Positions 61,097 to 64,000 of a DNA stretch of 64,000 nt are shown piece after piece; within the stretch, counting starts at the first letter, position 1, and every line of letters starts with the position of its first letter. The position numbers and the translations under genes were made by a program. The notes beneath the pieces are model-generated. The model did not search any database. It saw nothing but the letters and a program-made list of their open reading frames with translations, and had not been told where the DNA came from. Source of the DNA: Leptolyngbya sp. FACHB-8 (GTDB lineage Bacteria; Cyanobacteriota; Cyanobacteriia; Elainellales; Elainellaceae); assembly GCF_014695575.1 (NCBI RefSeq), contig NZ_JACJOO010000018.1, forward strand, positions 24,586 to 88,585, given 5' to 3'.

Positions 61097-63043
61097 ATGG
61101 CAAGGCGTAGGAAATCGTCTCCCCTGTATCATCCACCTATGAAAATTCTTGGTTTGGTTTCGCCACTTGCTGGACTTTTGCTGATGTCAATGACGTTGGT
61201 AGCAGGCGCCGTTCCTGCTGCAACCACACGTTCTTCGGTTGTGCCCCCAGTGCCCGTGGATGTTCCCCTGGTAGCTCAGAACGATGCCTATGCCTCTTTG
61301 CGTCGCCATTTGAATACTCAAAACTGGCAGGCAGCTGATCAAGAAACCCGCCGACTACTGGAGCGGTGGGCTCAGGGAAATGCTCCCATGAGCACTCCCC
61401 TAGTCAGCAATATCCCAGTCGATGCGTTGCAAACGCTGGATCAGTTGTGGTTAGAGGCCAGCAATGGGCGATTCGGATTTAGTGTACAGCAACGTATTTG
61501 GCAGGAAGTCTCGACGCAGTATCCCAATGATAGAGCTGCTGCAGTACGGGCGTTTGGGCGACGGGTAGGGTGGCTACGGCCAGCTCCCGATAGCAACAAT
61601 TTTGTATCCCCCGACTGGTTTACTGAGCCGGAACTTTCTAACTCCTTGAATGCGCCTATGGGTCACTTTCCCTGGGCAGGGGTTCCCTGGAGCCAGATTC
61701 AAGAGATGCTCAATCAGCAAAGCTGTGGCAGTTGCATGGTTGATGCCATGGACTTGCAGGGCGATCGCTTCTATCGCTACATCCCTATCCTCTATGATCG
61801 CGTCAAAGTCGCATTAGAAACTCCCACGCAACCAGGCACCCAAACCTGGAGTAGCCCCGAGCTGCGGTTTCAAATCGACCTCAATTCTCTGTACCCTTCC
61901 AACCGATGCCCGTTACAGACCGTGGCTCAAGCCATCAGCCCCAACAGTCAGATTCTCGCCGTGAGCAGCTACAGTTACGAGCGGGCCTGTGGAGGGGCCG
62001 CCAACAATAGCACCCTGGTTCTGTGGAACGCTCAACGGGGAAGTCGCATTATTACCCTTGTACGGGGGCAGGCTATGGAGTCCTATGCCTATAGAGGGCA
62101 AGCCCAGGAACCACCCACAGAGCAAGGTCAGATGGTTGGTGATGTCGCCAATGCGATCGCCTTCACCCCCAATAGCGAGCGAATTGTAGCAGGGATGGCT
62201 GATGGAACAGTACGCATCTGGTCGACGGCCACAGGGCAGCTAGAGCGCACCTTGACGGGGCATCGCTATGCCGTGCGGACGATCGCCATTAGCGCTGACG
62301 GCACTCAATTGGTGAGTGCCAGCTCAGACCAAACCATTAAAGTTTGGAATTTGCAAACGGGACAGCTCAGCCGCACCATGACACTGGGTGAGGGAGATGG
62401 AGTAGTACACACGGTGAAAATCAGCCCGGATGGGACGCGGTTGGCGATCGCCACCAACCGAAACGAACTGCAACTGCGCAATCTTTCCACCGGTCAACTT
62501 ATTCGCACATTTGTAGAGGGAACGGTACCTCAGCCCTATGGGATACCGATTGCTTTTAGTCCAGACGGACGGTTTCTGGCAACGAGTGACACCGACAACA
62601 GCGTAAAAGTGTGGAATGCCAGCACAGGTGCTCGCCTGATTACCCTTCAAGGCCATGGGACGACGGTCAATGGCTTGGCCTTCAGCCCGGATAGTCAAAC
62701 TCTGGCTAGCAGCAGCACTGACTATTCTATCCGGCTGTGGAACATGCAAAACTACCAGCTCCTGCATACTCTTAATGGGGCAGCCGGAACCATAGGAGGG
62801 CAGACTGAAAGCCCCAGCTATTTGTCCTTCACGGCAGATGGCCGTACCCTAGCGGCTAGTGCTCTGCTACCCTTCGCTCATCCCGTTACGCGAGAACCGC
62901 TGACGTTGCCGGGTCTTACCTTATGGGATGTAGCTTCTGGACAGAGCATCAACCAGGTGCAGTATGCAACGACATTTAACTTCAGTCCCAACGGTCAGTT
63001 CTTATTGACAAACGGGCACACTCTGCAAGTTTGGCAACCATAA
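61097..63043 (+). CDS. Secreted GUN4-domain protein with WD40 repeats
   Basis: 648 residues from the ATG at 61097; in-frame TTG/GTG codons from 61019 and an ATG at 61139 are alternatives. A basic n-region (MARRRK) and hydrophobic stretch (MKILGLVSPLAGLLLMSMTL) ending AGAVPAA look like a signal peptide. A GUN4-like domain follows (about 60-200): SLRRHLNTQNWQAADQET, LDQLWLEASNGRFGFSVQQR and AFGRRVGWLRPA. From about 265 to the end are WD40 repeats, with AVRTIAISADGTQLVSASSD and QTIKVWNLQTG the clearest. GUN4 normally binds porphyrins and stimulates Mg-chelatase; fused forms have varied unknown roles. An extracytoplasmic location is inferred from the signal sequence. Confidence 0.85.
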   Translation: MARRRKSSPLYHPPMKILGLVSPLAGLLLMSMTLVAGAVPAATTRSSVVPPVPVDVPLVAQNDAYASLRRHLNTQNWQAADQETRRLLERWAQGNAPMSTPLVSNIPVDALQTLDQLWLEASNGRFGFSVQQRIWQEVSTQYPNDRAAAVRAFGRRVGWLRPAPDSNNFVSPDWFTEPELSNSLNAPMGHFPWAGVPWSQIQEMLNQQSCGSCMVDAMDLQGDRFYRYIPILYDRVKVALETPTQPGTQTWSSPELRFQIDLNSLYPSNRCPLQTVAQAISPNSQILAVSSYSYERACGGAANNSTLVLWNAQRGSRIITLVRGQAMESYAYRGQAQEPPTEQGQMVGDVANAIAFTPNSERIVAGMADGTVRIWSTATGQLERTLTGHRYAVRTIAISADGTQLVSASSDQTIKVWNLQTGQLSRTMTLGEGDGVVHTVKISPDGTRLAIATNRNELQLRNLSTGQLIRTFVEGTVPQPYGIPIAFSPDGRFLATSDTDNSVKVWNASTGARLITLQGHGTTVNGLAFSPDSQTLASSSTDYSIRLWNMQNYQLLHTLNGAAGTIGGQTESPSYLSFTADGRTLAASALLPFAHPVTREPLTLPGLTLWDVASGQSINQVQYATTFNFSPNGQFLLTNGHTLQVWQP

Positions 63044-63103
63044 CCTGCAAGCGAAAGTAGTATTCTCATGCTTTTTCAAGCAGATTTGGTATAACCTGGG
63101 CAC

Positions 63104-63154
63104 TTTAAAGGTTGTTTTTTCGTGCGCTTTGCGTACGAAAAAACAACCTTTAAA
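63104..63154. terminator. 24-bp hairpin between convergent GUN4-WD40 and TVP38 genes
   Basis: Arms 63104-63127 and 63131-63154 pair with one G-T or A-C mismatch around TTT; tip GCGC-TTT-GCGT. It lies 60 bp past one stop and 7 bp past the other. Confidence 0.8.
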
Positions 63155-63161
63155 GCAAATC

Positions 63162-63860
63162 TTAGCGTTTTACTGTTCTACGGCGATGCCAGTGGGAAAT
63201 CAATATTGGGGACACAGAGATAAACAGCAGAAGACCGACTGCCAGAAAGAAGGAAAGGGCACTACCTCCTTCCAAAGCCTGAGCTCCCGTCACACCAACC
63301 CATGTGTAAGCAATGGTACCTGGAATGATGCCGACGATGGTTCCTAGCAGGTAAGACCGCCAATCCACTAAGGTAAGCCCAAATAAGTAATTTTCAACAT
63401 TAAAGGGAGTGACAGGAATCAACCGCATCGAGAGAACAAACAACAGCGACTGCTCTGCAATGCCGCGCTGGAATTTCTGTAAGGTTGGGTTATGGCCAAA
63501 CCGATGCTCCACCCAATCACGAAAAAGATAACGCGTCAGCCACAATGCTCCCATTGCTCCTAAGGTAGCCCCGGCTATGGAATAAACAGTCCCCCAAAGG
63601 AGCCCAAACACCACTCCTCCTGCAATTGTAAAAATAACAGTCGGGAAGCCAATTACCATACAAACAGCATAGATTCCAATAAAGAGAAGAGGACTCCAAA
63701 TACCCAATCTTTGTAGATAAGGAATGAGCGTTTCACGATTCAATAGAAATCGCAAAGGGCTAAAGCAGAAAATAAGAATTGCAACACCCCAAATGAGCGC
63801 GACTTGAAAGCGCCTATTGATTAGAAGTTGGCGAAATTGTTGAAAGTAGCGTGCGATCAT
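63162..63860 (-). CDS. TVP38/TMEM64-family (VTT domain) membrane protein, second copy
   Basis: 232 residues from the ATG at 63860; a TTG at 63878 is the other option. About six membrane segments. VTT hallmarks are VIGFPTVIFTIAGGVVFG, GATLGAMGALWLTRYLFR and LSMRLIPVTPFNVENYLFGL, the last being the RLxPxxPFNxxNYxxG motif typical of the main TVP38 subfamily. The other copy (54878) has SFDLISYGAG at that place, so they are distant paralogues. Probably a lipid or metabolite-handling protein of the plasma or thylakoid membrane; its role is unproven. Confidence 0.9.
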   Translation of the reverse strand: MIARYFQQFRQLLINRRFQVALIWGVAILIFCFSPLRFLLNRETLIPYLQRLGIWSPLLFIGIYAVCMVIGFPTVIFTIAGGVVFGLLWGTVYSIAGATLGAMGALWLTRYLFRDWVEHRFGHNPTLQKFQRGIAEQSLLFVLSMRLIPVTPFNVENYLFGLTLVDWRSYLLGTIVGIIPGTIAYTWVGVTGAQALEGGSALSFFLAVGLLLFISVSPILISHWHRRRTVKR

Positions 63861-64000
63861 AGAGCAGGAGTGAAGCAATATGGAAATCTAGGTACAGGAC
63901 AAAAATTGAAGGACGTGGAAAAACTCATCGATGAATAACTCCAGATTCAGTAGGATTTGACGCAGGTGGTCGAAACCATAGCGAAAGATACTCTTGGCTT
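63861..64000. other. Terminal 140 bp
   Basis: Upstream region of the minus-strand TVP38 gene; nothing further recognised. Confidence 0.3.

Noticed and set aside
1..64000. tRNA, rRNA or riboswitch genes
   Set aside because: I found no cloverleaf with a T-loop GGTTCRANNCC pattern in the spacers and no recognisable riboswitch core.

Overview
The window looks like chromosomal DNA from a cyanobacterium. The octamer GCGATCGC (HIP1) recurs throughout genes and spacers, and several genes are typical of the phylum: gvpA, a GUN4-domain protein, a quinol-type NO reductase, isoaspartyl peptidase, and multi-PAS/GAF hybrid kinases. I cannot fix the genus. I see no rRNA, tRNA, CRISPR array, transposase or phage genes.  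Layout. (1) 0-5 kb: alpha-glucan enzymes, a GH31 alpha-glucosidase cut by the window edge and an amylo-alpha-1,6-glucosidase-like debranching enzyme. (2) 5.3-8 kb: an AraC-type regulator facing an aldo/keto reductase and a YnfA-type membrane protein. (3) 8.1-29.5 kb: the dominant feature, an XRE-type HTH gene followed by five same-strand hybrid histidine kinases. Together they carry about 26 PAS and 7 GAF domains. Every kinase ends in the same HisKA-HATPase-REC module; the sensory halves all differ. One has a membrane DUF4118 front end and one starts with a ribbon-helix-helix-like segment. (4) 29.5-34 kb: a peptidase S51 (cyanophycinase/PepE) homologue, a WYL regulator divergent from an SDR gene, a MAPEG protein and a second AraC regulator paralogous to the first. 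(5) 34.4-38.5 kb: glutathione reductase, isoaspartyl peptidase/L-asparaginase and a PGM1-like ATP-grasp ligase. (6) 39.2-53 kb: a galactose island. GH2, galT, a degenerate M24-like protein and galK form an operon, followed by a PhyH dioxygenase, a small cupin, galE on the other strand, then a glycosyltransferase, glf (UDP-galactopyranose mutase) and a GH1-RmlD fusion. (7) 53-64 kb: YwiC-like protein, an exported Arg/Gln/Glu-rich protein, two TVP38/DedA-type membrane proteins, a lone gvpA, norB (qNor), a coiled-coil protein, an SDR and a secreted GUN4-WD40 protein.  How genes may work together. GalT, GalK and GalE complete the Leloir pathway from galactose, supplied in principle by the GH2 enzyme, to UDP-galactose. 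Glf would turn UDP-galactopyranose into UDP-galactofuranose, and the adjoining glycosyltransferase could use it. The link from galactose salvage to a galactofuranose glycan is inferred from gene order. The kinase array has no conventional DNA-binding response regulator, so its output is either the C-terminal receivers, unlinked partners, or the two small DNA-binding modules at its edges.  A striking non-coding feature is a set of more than 20 long, often perfect inverted repeats at gene ends. Arms reach 34 bp, arm sequences differ, no T-tract follows, and many tips match GC(A/G)AAGC or its complement. Two of these sites are tandemly duplicated.
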